Under the pieces are notes generated by a model. It was not told the DNA's origin, did no database searches, and saw only the letters and a list, made by a program, of their open reading frames with translations. This document shows positions 1-10,759 of a stretch of 64,000 bases of DNA, in pieces. A program made the translations under genes and the position numbers. Within the stretch, counting starts at the first letter, position 1, and each line of letters starts with the position of its first letter. Source of the stretch: Agrypnia vestita (taxonomy: Eukaryota > Arthropoda > Insecta > Trichoptera > Phryganeidae); NCBI GenBank assembly GCA_016648135.1, contig JADDOH010023643.1, forward strand, positions 372,001 to 436,000, written 5' to 3'.

Positions 1-629
1 CTGTTTATTGAATTACCATTTTAGCAGGTAATCGAAATGGCAAAGAGGGGTTTCTCGTATATGTTTCTGTTTTTCATGCTATTATCGATGTTTGACTGCG
101 TTCAGTTGCGTTTAACAGAAAGTCATCAGTTTGAAAATGTCCGCTGGTTCCTTGTATGCGATTCTTGGCATCATCTTTTTAATAATGGAGACGATAACGT
201 ATATTGCGAAATCTTAGAGGAAGTTGCCATGGTCGTGGTATTGTATATTTTTACATTTATGCATACAATTTTTGCTTTAGTATCGTTTTAATACGTGTAC
301 TTTTATGTGTTAAGTATACCTATAACTTGTGAAGCGAGTACTTAAGTACACATACCCACATTTTTATAACAAAATATACAAGCAAAAAGCTAACAATATT
401 TCTGAATCTCGCAGCCCTAGTATATGTGCCCCTTTGATTTTCTGTTGTGGGTGATTTTTTAAAATTATTTACATCTATAAAATTATTACTATCTTTCTGC
501 ATGCTGCAGACACTCTTAATTGGAAAGATGACATAACCACTGCTTTTATTATATAAAATGTGGATAATGTTCCGCAACTCTAAAATATAGAAATGAAGCC
601 TAGAATCGGCGAAAAAAATTTGCAATGAA
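1..629. other. AT-rich stretch, nothing recognised
   Basis: I see no gene, repeat or RNA signal here. An open frame of 84 codons at 37-291 is hydrophobic (FLFFMLL near its start) but lacks any recognisable domain, and a 101-codon frame lies antisense at 320-625. Both look like chance frames. Confidence 0.4.
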
Positions 630-713
630 GAATGGCATCTTGCCGGTTTGGAATGAGGCTTGAACCCGAGACCACTGGATCAATAGACGATTGTCTTAAT
701 CACTAGATCACGT
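630..713 (-). mobile_element. SINE-A copy, tRNA-like head only
   Basis: Read on the minus strand this has an A-box-like TGATCTAGTGATTAAGAC, then a B-box-like GGTTCAAGCCTC, at tRNA-like spacing. It matches the heads of the SINE-A copies at 23096 and 56599. The 3' body of the family cannot be followed with certainty beyond 630, so the copy is truncated or decayed. It is not a tRNA gene, because no acceptor stem closes around it. Confidence 0.6.
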
Positions 714-1420
714 CTAAAACCTAATTATATAATTAATCTTTTATTGTCTCTACTAACTGAAGTCAGAAACTTACATAACTCGAGAAATCCACGTCATTCG
801 TTGACACGCTTGGCGAAATGGTGAAAAAAATTTCGTTCCCTGAGCATAGTTGTTTTGTATTTCTAGCGATATATTTTAATGTAATAATTTTAGATATACA
901 TAATATTTTGATTAAAAAATTGACTTGGAAAATGAAATCAGAATTTAACGAAAAAAAGTGATCCAACACATACCTATAATTTGAATCGCAGGAAAACATC
1001 CGATTTAAAAAAAATAAAAGTATTACCAATAAAATAAGTACAATAAGATAATTTAAAAAAAGATACATCTATTATAGCACTGCGCAGATGTTATGAAAAA
1101 TATTCTCAATCGCGAATCAATAACGTAATTTTATTTTGTGATAACGTATGTTTTATAAGGAATGTAAAATGCAGATTTTAAAAGCACAGCTGAGGGAGTC
1201 AATGCCTTAAATGCATTCAAGTGCATACAAGGATATAAGATTGTAGATTTATCATGTTGATACATAAAACTTGTCAAAGAGTAAGTCTTATGATTGTTTA
1301 TAATATCTTAGAACAGATGGCAATTCATTTGAATGGAAAATATAATGGTAATCATAAATCATTTTACCAGGCAGAAATGTCGCATAAGAATTTTCATTTC
1401 AAATAAATTAAAACAAGCTA
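714..1420. other. AT-rich stretch, nothing recognised
   Basis: No gene or repeat could be supported. The 101-codon minus-strand frame at 763-1068 is a hydrophobic low-complexity translation with no domain. Confidence 0.4.
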
Positions 1421-2815
1421 TATGCTAAAAATAGGGGGAAGAAAGTTGATAGAAGCCATCAAAATACTATTCGACAAATGTCTAGAAGAAGGCAAAATGC
1501 CTTATGATTGGCAAAATGCGGAAGTACAAATAATATCTAGAAAAGGAGACAGCGATAATCTAGAAAAGTATTGACCCATATAAGTTTGCTTTCGCATCTA
1601 TATAAACTGTTAACAAAGATCATGACGAATCGCCTAACACTAAAATTTGATCACTATCAATTTGTAGAGTAAGCTGGTTTCCGCAAAAGTTTTGGAACCA
1701 GAGATGGAACCAGAACATTCAAACTCTGAGATTGCTCCTAGAAAAAACAACAGAGTATAATATAATATAATACACTTAGCTTTTACTGACTATTAAAAAA
1801 CGTTTGACTCAGTTGAAAGGTGGACAATCATCGAAGCAAAACGCAAGAATCGATTCTAGATATATACAATTAGTAAACTTTATATATGAAAATGCAACTA
1901 TGAATATTATAATTGACGACGACACTAGAACTGAGAAAATAAAAATAGAACAAGGTGATACAATCTCGTCTAAACTCTTCACGTTAGCCTTAGAAGATAT
2001 ATTTAAGATCATTAATTGGGGTAACAAAGGTGTGAAGATAGATGGCACATAGGTACTTAAGTCACTTAAGATTTGCTGACGACATAGTAGTTGTAAGTGA
2101 AAACATCAAAGAACTAAGTATAATGATAAAAGAACTACACGAGGCTTCGAGCAAAGTTGGTCTTAAGATGAATAGGTATAAAGAAAACAAAAATTTTGCG
2201 TCAAGAAAACCAGATCATCACAATCAATAACAATAATATTGAAAAAGTAGACGAATATAAGATAAAAATGAACAAAGAAAACAAAACAGCGGAATTGCCA
2301 AGACGAATAGAAATGAGTTGGCCTGCTTTTGGCAAACTCAAACATATTTAGAGAACAAAGAGATCCCAATTAGCCTAAAAAGAAAAGCCTTTGAATCGTG
2401 CATACTGCCAGTGATGACGTATGGAGTGGAGACAATGGCCTTTACAAAGAAAAATGTAGAAAAGCTCAAATGCAAGCTACGATACATAGAGAGATCCATG
2501 CTTGGTATAAGCCTAAGAAGAAGAAATGATGAAATTAGGCACAGAACTAGAATAGTGGATATCATATATCGTATAGAGTTAAAATGGCATTGGTCAGGGT
2601 TTGTTGCAAGGTACCACCAAAAATCCTTGAGCTCTAAAGTGGAGACCTTGGGACAGTAATAGAGGTTTTGAAAGACCTGACAAAAGATAGCCGCTGTGAG
2701 GGGGAAGAAATGGCTACATAAAGCAAACAACAGAGAAGGGTGGAAGGGTATGGAAGAGATTTAAACCCAGCAGTGGAGAGATAAAAACAAAAGAAGAAGA
2801 AGAGTAGAAGAACAA
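1421..2815 (+). mobile_element. RTE-type LINE, degenerate reverse transcriptase region to 3' end
   Basis: A broken copy of a non-LTR retrotransposon reverse transcriptase. Translated pieces in order: LIEAIKILFDKCLEEGK and NLEKY*PI..LLSHLYKLL (about 1445-1610), QAGFRKSFGT-like (about 1668-1700), RIDSRYIQLVNFIYENATM (about 1846), GDTISSKLFTLALEDIFK (about 1951), the catalytic block LRFADDIVVV with its FADD motif (about 2065-2095), SCILPVMTYGVETM (about 2395), then ERSMLGISLRRRNDEIRHRT (about 2490). It ends in an (AAG)n tract at 2790-2804. The order RT palm, thumb, C-terminal block, short 3' tail is that of RTE-clade LINEs. Several stops and frameshifts make it inactive. The 5' part with the endonuclease is absent, as usual for 5'-truncated copies. 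The three forward frames at 1804-2052, 2042-2230 and 2318-2659 are pieces of it. Confidence 0.88.
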
Positions 2816-3011
2816 ATCAAAACGATCAGAAGATTGATTAGTGCTGAATCTACACCAAAATAATTCAATAAAGTAAAATGTTGAATTTTACGTTACTTTT
2901 TACGTAATTCAATTTATACTTTTTTGGGGGCGGTTAGAGCGAAAAAGTTTGAAAATGGTGTTATGAAAATTACGCATGCTCTGTGGTACCGGGCACTGTG
3001 ATAGCGTATTT
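2816..3011. other. short AT-rich spacer
   Basis: I see nothing identifiable between the LINE tail and the next repeat. Confidence 0.3.
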
Positions 3012-3085
3012 TCTCCAGGAATGTTAATATATTAATTAGTTTCGTCTTTGTGAGACTTCTATAATTTATCCTTAATTCATTTTAA
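3012..3085 (-). repeat. Rep-1 dispersed repeat, copy 1
   Basis: The reverse complement contains AATTATAGAAGTCTCAC followed by AAAGACGAA, matching the blocks at 13467 and 15582. The class of the repeat is unknown. No ORF, tail or clear terminal repeats are visible. Confidence 0.65.
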
Positions 3086-3794
3086 AAAAAAATAATTTAA
3101 AGTACTCAAGGATCAGTGTAGGAACAAAAAAATCATTCCCTAGCTCTGTACTTCTAGGTGACATCAGGAATTGAGAGTAGTAAGCTAACTTCAACAACAA
3201 TTGACGACCGTGCATGATAAGATGTGTGAAAGCTAACGAGGCAAGGGTTGTGTATCGAAAGAGTGTTGGATTCTATCCTTTCTAAATTCGGCGAAATGGC
3301 GTGATCGTTAAATCGGTTAGGTGCGACTTTTACTAGGTCAAGCTAGCCTAGGTTTGTGTTTCTTTAATTTTAATTTTCCACATTTTTTTTAAACAAAAAT
3401 AAAATAAAATTCATAATATTTTTAATCTTCATAGCGTTAACTTAGCATTTGAACATACATTTTAATTGAAATATACTAACAAACTTGAATAATAAATGCG
3501 GTTTATAGAAAGTATGTTAAAAAAATTTGTTTAATTTTTTAGGTGCTCTTTTTTGATTTTTATTTTTTTATTGTTTACTAAAATTATTTACATAAGAAAC
3601 CCCAGAGATTTTTCATCACTTAGGCTAGGCCTTTTTTGTTGTTGTTAATGTTAAAAAATTAGCGAGATATTTTATTCACTATCATATGAAATAATAAGAA
3701 ATGGAAAGTGCTCTGTAGGTAAGTTGTAACAATATTAATGGGTAGGTAGTAAAAAAAAACCATTACCCAGTAGGCTTCTCGGGAAATAAATGAA
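3086..3794. other. AT-rich stretch, nothing recognised
   Basis: No gene or repeat could be supported. Poly-A and poly-T runs are frequent. Confidence 0.4.
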
Positions 3795-4020
3795 TGAAAT
3801 CGACACATTTTACGACCATCGATGCAGGCATCCGTGTCACAGTTTTTTCCGGCGATTTTAGTTGCACGGAGGAACGCGAGATGCCGCCAGGATGCCGCGG
3901 GGAAGCCGTATTGGCGCCATTTTAGATTTTTTTCCCGCGCAAAGTGGTCCGAGTTAACATGGCTCCTTCATACCTCCGAGAGAAATCTTCGGACCCTCAT
4001 TATCGGCTGTAATTGAGGTC
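3795..4020. other. GC-rich island 1, candidate conserved non-coding DNA
   Basis: Base composition shifts abruptly from AT-rich to balanced, with many CpG steps (GATGCCGCCAGGATGCCGCG is typical). It matches no repeat family seen in the window. A 64-codon frame runs through it but has no domain and no splice context I trust. Regulatory DNA is an inference from composition alone. Confidence 0.35.
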
Positions 4021-4350
4021 GTAAATATTTGGAATGTGATGATGGGTTTTTCTAGCATTTTTTTGCCTACCTAGGCAGCTGATTACCGCCAGGTTTGAAG
4101 ATAAAGCCAGGCAGGTAGCTAATTAATAGGATACCCGCTCGGTGTTTCCTTTTTGGAGTCTTGTAATGAATGAAATGTTATCATTTTTCAGCAAAAACGT
4201 TAATTTAATGATACGTGTCAGGGTAAAGAGCGTTCCACATTATATATTATAACAAATAACTACATATTGTATTATTTTGCACATTACTCTTCTAAAAAAA
4301 CGCGCCATGCGCCATTCTTAAATAAATATATATATATATTTTTTTTTTTT

Positions 4351-4431
4351 CCTGATGACGAAGCCATTGGCTTTGAAACATGTTGATTTTTTTCAATAAA
4401 TAAGTGGTTTAAACAAAGTTAATTTATATTA
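4351..4431 (+). repeat. dispersed repeat tail with hammerhead-like core
   Basis: Contains CTGATGA, then the hairpin GAAGCC-ATT-GGCTTT, then GAAACATGTTG. This is the order of conserved core elements in a minimal type I hammerhead ribozyme (CUGAUGA, stem II, GAAA, very short stem III, NUH). Downstream it continues TTCAATAAATAAGTGG and AAACAAAGTTAATTT, shared with the right arm at 28540-28608. Whether it folds or cleaves is unknown. See findings. Confidence 0.5.
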
Positions 4432-4440
4432 ATTATAATT

Positions 4441-4470
4441 AAATAAAATCCACCTTCGTGGATTTTATTT
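4441..4470. repeat. 13-bp perfect hairpin
   Basis: AAATAAAATCCAC, spacer CTTC, GTGGATTTTATTT. It sits 10 bp after the repeat tail at 4351-4431. Confidence 0.75.
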
Positions 4471-4990
4471 ATTTAAGTAATTTTTATACATCATATATTG
4501 TTGTATTTATATATTATGTATTGTAACATATTTTAATTTATTTTATTAGCCACCAATGTCAGCTATACGCATTTTATATTACTCTTAATATTTTCCGAAT
4601 CTTTTAAGTCAAAACATACATATTGCTATGTAAAAATCTCCTACCCAGTTTGTTATGTTATAAATAAATATCAAATTTAATTAAATCGCTTGATATTTGT
4701 ATATTAACCCTATGTTATTAATTTAACGACACATTCACAATAAATGTCTTAATAATTAATTCGGTTTGTCTAATTCTGTCTGCTTGTATTCTGTCTGTCG
4801 TCAAGTCTTTTTAATTCAATATAACAACAGTTAGAAAATACCACATGTGCAAGTTACAAAACTTTAAATAAAAATATTTTATAACAGTAGTATAGATAAA
4901 TGTTTTTATAACCGCTAATTGAACGTAGCGATACAATAAATAAATATGTATTCTGTATGATTTTTATCTAAAACATAGAACTCAAAGAAC
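4471..4990. other. AT-rich stretch, nothing recognised
   Basis: No gene or repeat supported. Confidence 0.4.
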
Positions 4991-5119
4991 TACTAATTTA
5001 AAATGTAGGTACTGAATTCTAGAATTCATGTATCTATCCCTTCCAAAATCATGTTTCCTACAAATTTATAGGCTTTGTTTCCTAGTAAATCTTGAACTCA
5101 GTACAATTTAAATTAGTAA
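4991..5119. mobile_element. foldback MITE-1, copy 1
   Basis: The ends are inverted repeats: TACTAATTTAAAATGTA at the left and, reverse complemented, ATTACTAATTTAAATTGTAC at the right, giving arms of about 28 bp around a short core. The core (AAAATCATGTTTCCTA, AAATTTATAGGCT) is shared with the copy at 49408-49533. There is no coding capacity, so this would be a non-autonomous DNA transposon. The superfamily is unknown. Confidence 0.72.
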
Positions 5120-5199
5120 TTGATGATTGCATTAATTTTTTTTGGATAATGCTGCCTTTGCTCTTATACCCCACATACAACATCACACACTGTCGTATT

Positions 5200-5665
5200 T
5201 ATTTCATTTCCTTTTAAGACAAAGCCATCGGAAGATCGTATCTCACGAGGCGATAAAGAAAAAGTGAATCGGTATCGTATTTTACATTGTTCGGAAATCC
5301 AACACTATTATGGCAGGGTTCGCGGCGTCATATTTGCGATATGATCGGACAATATCGACGGCGTGAGAAAATAAAATAATGGCCCCCGTTGCCGGGCGAT
5401 AAATGCAGCCGTGCACAGGGAGAGATCTGTGTTCTGTTTCAGCCAACAGACGCCTCACACTATACATATATAACACGTACTTGCACAAAAACAAATACGC
5501 CACGCAGATACTTGAGTATCGTGTTACTTACTACCGGTAGAAAGGCACCGTGTGGATTGGATGACATGCAAATGCATTTCCAGATAATGTGCAGTACGCT
5601 ATTTAATCAGTGGCGTACCTACCGACTGGGCAGCCGGAGGGCTAGAATCGCTCAACATGTTCACA
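5200..5665. other. GC-rich island 2, candidate conserved non-coding DNA
   Basis: A CpG-containing, apparently single-copy block. It holds two overlapping frames on opposite strands (5282-5503 and 5389-5700), neither with a recognisable domain. GTTGCCGGGCGATAAATGCA near 5390 is typical of its composition. It could hide a host exon but I cannot show one. Confidence 0.35.
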
Positions 5666-6622
5666 TCATCGTTGTTAAGGAAAGTGTCAGTATAAAGTAA
5701 GATGAATTAAAATGTCAAGACAACCATATTTCAAATTTTTTTTTTAATGTTGTAAATTCATATGCATTTGTTTTCCATGTTATTTGATTTACGCTGTTGG
5801 AAAATTTTTTCTTTGCATGAACAAATATCAAATTGGCAAAACTATCAAACTTTGTATAAACCATGTTAATTATTTTTAACGATCAGTTTGAATAACATTG
5901 ATTTTTGTTAGGACGGCTATAAAAGATTTGGCTAAAAAACTATTATTAAATATCCAACTTCCATATTTTTGAGCGTAATTATTTCTGATGAAGATCAATA
6001 TATTGACATTCAGTTACTTTGACATATGTCGACGCTATGCCAACTGTTAGATTTTATTCGAGCAGTTTCTGTGTATCTTTTTCTATTCTCAGTATATTGA
6101 ATAGAAAGCTAAATTTCCACTTTTAACGGATATATGGAACCAATTTATTTTTTATTCCCTATTAGACAAAAATTGACACATTGAATAAAAGTTTTGTACA
6201 GAAAATAATTTAAATAGGTACTACCCGTACAATAACGCGTTTATAGTAATATATAAATACGCTGAATTCTTTAAGGCGTTAATTAAAATCTTTCTAACTA
6301 GCGAGAAAAGTAAAGAAGTCGACAATAATTAATGCAAAAACCGTTGTGAAATTGTGTTCTTTGGAGATGGGTGAGAGCTCTGTATACATGTTTGGGGGTT
6401 CTCGACAAATTGATGCAACGCCACTGTGTCTTGGAAATTAATTGACGTTGTCCCCATTTTATTTATTTCTTATACAGTGTATCATTAAAAAATGTGCACA
6501 TAATAATTTGCGGGAGAAATCTAAAACACTTAACTACCTATAATTTTACCGAATTTAAATATTATGTTGGACATTGGAGTGTTTTGTCCAATCTTAATGT
6601 CAAGACCTGAAATATTTTTACT
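5666..6622. other. AT-rich stretch, nothing recognised
   Basis: No gene or repeat supported. Confidence 0.4.
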
Positions 6623-6808
6623 TAAAAAAAATAGAGACGTGTACACAAAATGGTGATGATGATTTTCGTTAGTATGCAATGTTCAATAGTTTTACTATTT
6701 TGAAATTAAGCTAAACGCTTAGTATATTACGAAAATATGGCTAACTTGCAGGGACGAGGATTGAACCCCCAATGACTTTTACAGGCTTTACCACTAGACT
6801 AATAAACT
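6623..6808 (-). mobile_element. SINE-A copy, head plus body
   Basis: On the minus strand: an A-box-like TTAGTCTAGTGGTAAAGCC, a B-box-like GGTTCAATCCTCG, then a body containing AAGCGTTTAGCTTAATTTC and AAAATAGTAA, then a 3' end reading GTACACGTCTCTATTTTTTT. The same segments occur in the same order at 23096-23306 and 56599-56790. It was probably transcribed by RNA polymerase III from the internal boxes. It is diverged and so presumably inactive. Confidence 0.78.
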
Positions 6809-7392
6809 ATTCTATAGATTGGGGCATATGATTCAGGTTATATTAAAAAACTACCCTTAAATATGGTGTTTAATTGTTCTATCAACAAGAACTCCTTATT
6901 ATCATGGAATTTGGACAACAAAGCGAATCTTTAAATGGCTTATATGCCTTTTGTAGTATGACATACTTATTTACATACGATGTAGTACATAGATAACTGG
7001 ATTAAAAACCTTTCACTTGCAATATCGACCACTGTCAGAGATGCAAATGCTGTGTTGATATTTGTACCGCGAGTGAAAATCTGCCTGCATGTAGTGGTAA
7101 ACAAAATACACGCATTTATCGCACGTCTACGTTTCCATATTTTTCTGGACAGGTGTGAAAAACATTTGGCATCCGAAGGCCGGAAGCATACTGAAGTTTA
7201 CGAGTACTGAAAATCTCTGAAGATATTAAGGAAATCGGGATTACTAGGAAATATTTTTATATATGTAGGATACGAGAATTCGGGAAGTATGTTCGATTGA
7301 AGAGGGGAGGCTGAGAAATATATAGAGTGGAGAGAAACTGCAGGAATAACGTGAACTGTGCTTTGAATTCAACACTTCCTCACAGAAACATG
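6809..7392. other. mixed-composition spacer, nothing recognised
   Basis: No repeat match found. It may contain older, unrecognisable upstream sequence of the LINE copy that starts at 7393. Confidence 0.35.
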
Positions 7393-7877
7393 TAATGGAA
7401 TTCTTGTACCAATACTGAAGTAAAGTCTAAAGCTGGCAGAGGAAGAACGAAAGTAGACTGAATTTGAACGGAAGGTGTATGAGTGACAAATCTGATTATT
7501 ACGTCAGAGTAAAAAATCAAAAGATTATGAAAGAATACAAATCTGACATAATATTAGGTATAGTGAATGGAATTAAAAAAATGTTATTTAGGTGGTTTTA
7601 GCGTGTTGAATGAATGACTGAGGAAAGAATACCAAGAAAGGGTGGTGTGACGCAAGTGTTGGCAGCACAAGAAACAAAGGTTGGCCGCGGAAGACTTGGC
7701 ATGACCAGGTTAACTAGATGCTGATAGGTGGTTCCATCAGAAGACTCAACAATCGCCTAGCTCGAACGTGAAGATGAAAAAATATGCGAGAGTTGTGTGT
7801 GAAGACAAAACAATGTGGCGCTCCATCCTTTCTGCATACTCCCGCAGAAATCGGTGTGATGGTAAGTTAGTTAGTTA
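7393..7877 (+). mobile_element. RTE-like LINE 3' end, (GTTA)n family
   Basis: The C-terminal part of a LINE ORF2 and its tail. Recognisable pieces: AATGGAATTCTTGTACC at the start, AGCTGGCAGAGGAAGAACGA (the SWQKRNE block), a WPRKTWHDQVN translation near 7685, then ACTCCCGCAGAAATCGGTGT and the (GTTA)n tail at 7866-7877. It aligns end to end with the copy at 32739-33227. Multiple stops and frameshifts are present. The family has about 12 copies here on both strands. Confidence 0.82.
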
Positions 7878-8292
7878 TTTACGAAATAAAAAATTTCCCC
7901 ATATGGTGGAGCTAATACTCCGTACTTTTAAAATTCTCAGATAATTCAGTATAGTTAACATTGGTACTATAGAATACTTGGGTATTTTTTTAATCTAGAG
8001 GTTTTCTAGCAGACTCCAAAAGGTGTTTGGGGGATCCCGGACAGAAATTTACCATTGGGACATCCATTAATTAATTTACAATAAAGGTAGGTGATACATT
8101 GTAAGTGAAGAGATTTGCTTCGAAACAGGAATGCCTGATTTTAGAGACTTTGTACAAAAAAAGTGTTGAATGGCTCATACACAACTATCGTACCAATCCT
8201 GCACAGGCTACAAGTTTCTGAATTATCAAGAACCACCACAGATTGTTGCATATTTTTTTTGGAATATTCATACATCATATTATTATATATGA
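7878..8292. other. AT-rich stretch, nothing recognised
   Basis: No gene or repeat supported. Confidence 0.35.
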
Positions 8293-8528
8293 TACTAGCT
8301 GTTACCCGTTAAAAATGACGGAAAATTGGTTCGCGTCTTTGCTAAGCTCTAGTATACATTTACACTATATTTTTGGTGATCCACGGCCGTGAAGCGGCCG
8401 GTTTGGGTTTGGTGGCCCGGGGTTCAAGCCCCATCTCCGGCCGTTTAATTTGTTTTTTTTAGCCGTGAATTCGAACGAAAGTTACACGAAGTTATTGGAA
8501 CAGACAGACAACGAAATTATTGTGTTTG
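8293..8528 (+). mobile_element. SINE-D copy
   Basis: Starts ACTAGCTGTTACCCGTTAAA and includes a B-box-like GGGGTTCAAGCCCC followed by ATCTCCGGCCGTTT. It continues TTTTAGCCGTGAATTCGAAC and ends CAGACAACGAAATTATTGTG. The same modules in the same order occur inverted at 9757-10034 and 11165-11458, and in part at 28678-28905. No ORF is present. A pol III SINE is the simplest reading, but the A box is weak, so a composite element is possible. Confidence 0.68.
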
Positions 8529-8589
8529 ATATTTTACTCGAAAAGCTTGGAAAAAAATATGCTGGAGTGTACTTTTCCGTAGTTCGCTA

Positions 8590-8945
8590 ACCAATTGTTA
8601 GAGACTTTGCACGACCGGTTCCGTTGCGTGCTATCGGCATTGAATCCGCGACATTTGTATGGAAGTCCGGTGACTTTTATTGACACCGCGCGTTTATTAG
8701 GGTATCCCACTTATCCGCGCGGAATCGCGCAGCGCCGAGCGGAGAATGCGCGGAGGTGACAACGGCCGCGGCTCGGTACCTCCGGCCTGACGGACAGCCT
8801 CCAGTTAGGACAAATATTTGCATTCGACGGGCATTCGTTATTTTGAACTGCTTTCGGGACACCCCACTTCGGCACTGGCCCACAGATGTCAGCGTAGGTA
8901 CCGTTTTTACCGGGGTTAAAGGCAGTCAAGTTTAAGGGAACGAAC
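8590..8945. other. GC-rich island 3, candidate conserved non-coding DNA
   Basis: One of the most CpG-dense parts of the window (CGCGCGGAATCGCG at about 8718 is an example). Two overlapping minus-strand frames of 68 and 87 codons cross it without any domain. It is not shared with other parts of the window. Confidence 0.4.
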
Positions 8946-9230
8946 AAATAGATATGACACCCTATCAATAACAATTCCCCTGTTAATTATTAATTTTTAT
9001 TTAATGCAAAGTAAAGGGTGTTTTTTGGGAGTTATAGAACCTTAAAATAAAAGTAAACACATTAAAAAACGTGCCAGTGTTTACGAAACCATGTTCGAAA
9101 TAAATGTGCACAATTTGCAAGCGTTTTTCGGACTTAAGTCTATTCATGGTAAAATGGCAAACTAAACTGAACACAAAAAGTGTTCCAATTCGAAAAAAAA
9201 AATCTTGAAAAAACCCCATAAAAACAAAGA

Positions 9231-9516
9231 TTTTACAACACTCCCTTTCGCTTTGAATCAGGTTTCGTATATATACAAGCGTCGGGCTAATTACTAATAT
9301 TTCTAAAAATCCAAAATTATACTATAATTATTAATTTTTTTATAATAAAAACGAATATTTGTTACATCATTTTTATCGTCGCCACGAGTCTGCCTGCAAA
9401 GTTTTAGCTCGATTTGATCATGGGAAAAGGGTTAAAAATCGATCCAAAGTTTTTTCGTCAGACAAGCAAGCAAGCAAGCAGACGCTACGATTTAAAAGAA
9501 AGGGAGTAAAAACACC
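9231..9516 (-). mobile_element. MITE-2 copy 1
   Basis: The ends are inverted: TTTTACAACACTCCCTTTCG at the left and AAAGAAAGGGAGTAAAAAC at the right. Inside, reverse complemented, are CGTCTGCTTGCTTGC, TCGATTTTTAACCCTTTTCC and GACTCGTGGCGACGAT, all present at 36664-37196. The TACTCCCTTT end with a possible TA target duplication suggests a Tc1/mariner-like derivative (inference). Confidence 0.65.
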
Positions 9517-9756
9517 AAATTTATATTTAAACACTAATAGCCAGAAATTATATTTCCAATAAAGTCAATATCTCAGCCGTTCTACGATTTTTTATGTTTT
9601 ATTTAATTTTAAATTTCCTTAAAACCTAAAAAAATTCCTCTCATATATAGTTATTTTTATTTAATTTTGATTTACGATTAACTTTTTTCTTATTACTTGA
9701 GTTGGATAATTAATTAATTATTTATGCAAATCGGCGCGTATCTATAGTGTAAATAT

Positions 9757-10034
9757 CAAACAATAATTTCATTATCTGTCAATCTGTCCGTCCGTCCTTC
9801 TGTCCATCTGTTCCCGTGTCTTCGTGTATCGTCCGTCTTTTCGTTCGAATTTACGGCTAAAAAAACGAAATTCAATGGCTGAGATGGGGCTTGAACCCAG
9901 CGCCAACAAACCCAAAGGCGGCAACGATAGGTATTTTGCCATCGCCGACCCCGCATTACCCGTCAAAAATACAGTACACGTAGGACTTTACAAAGACGCG
10001 AACCATTTCATGTTCCGCCCAATCGCCGGCAGAG
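9757..10034 (-). mobile_element. SINE-D copy
   Basis: Reverse complement: GGTTCGCGTCTTTGTAAAG, then GGGTTCAAGCCCCATCTC, then TTTTTTAGCCGTAAATTCG, ending in GGACGGACGGACAGATTGAC and AATGAAATTATTG. These are the modules of the copy at 8293. The three short frames crossing this region are products of the repeat. Confidence 0.68.
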
Positions 10035-10237
10035 GAAATATAAAAAAAAGATAAAATATTTTGATTAAATTCTTTACTACTATTTTATGGGTGTCGGTTA
10101 CAAATAAATAAATAATTATTCTTTAGCAATCTGCATGTAGACGTGCCGTCATTTTTGTCAGATTACAACTAGTTGATGTAATAATTTCTGATCTTTGGTG
10201 TAAGTTTCATCGTCAGGCAGGTAGGTACTAAATTGAA

Positions 10238-10310
10238 AAAAAATCCTGATGAAGGAAATCTCCCGAAACCAGTTTCTTTAATAAATAAAGCCACGTGCTA
10301 CAAACTAAAA
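10238..10310 (+). repeat. dispersed repeat tail with hammerhead-like core
   Basis: CTGATGA, then a GGA-AATC-TCC hairpin, then CGAAACCAGTTT, with TTTAATAAATAAAG behind. This is the clearest match in the window to the hammerhead order CUGAUGA / stem II / GAAA / AC..GU-H. It has the same general form as 4351-4431 but a diverged stem II. Confidence 0.45.
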
Positions 10311-10759
10311 TTAAAGGTTAATGGAATACAAGTTCATTGAAAGATAAATATTATAAACGAACAATAATAAAAAATATTAGAAAGCACTCACCATTCATTA
10401 AAATGAAGCGTATTATGTTGTGTATCCAAATAAGACTGACCTGAAAAGAAATAGAAAAAATAGTATTATTAATATTGCCTACATACAAAATTTTGCCCAC
10501 ATTATAAATTAGGTACCTATATACTAAATTTTGATTTTCAGGAGACGCGTACAATGCATAAATCGAAGAAACTTGGTACAACTAAAAATTGTGCAAATAT
10601 ATCAAAATTCTATAAAAAATGATTAATTCATTAGGAATGTTGTCATATAATTATTTTTTTTTTGATTTGTTACTTTTTCCAACATTTGCTCTAAAATATA
10701 TTTTTAAGTGCCGTGCTACCTTTATAGTAGCGTTTTAAACAGGGAAATTCAAATGATGA

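Noticed and set aside
37..291. 84-codon ORF with a hydrophobic start resembling a signal peptide
   Set aside because: No domain, no splice or promoter context, and composition as expected of AT-rich noise.
5389..5700. 103-codon ORF in GC-rich island 2
   Set aside because: It overlaps an equally long antisense frame and has no recognisable motif. Higher GC alone lengthens chance frames.
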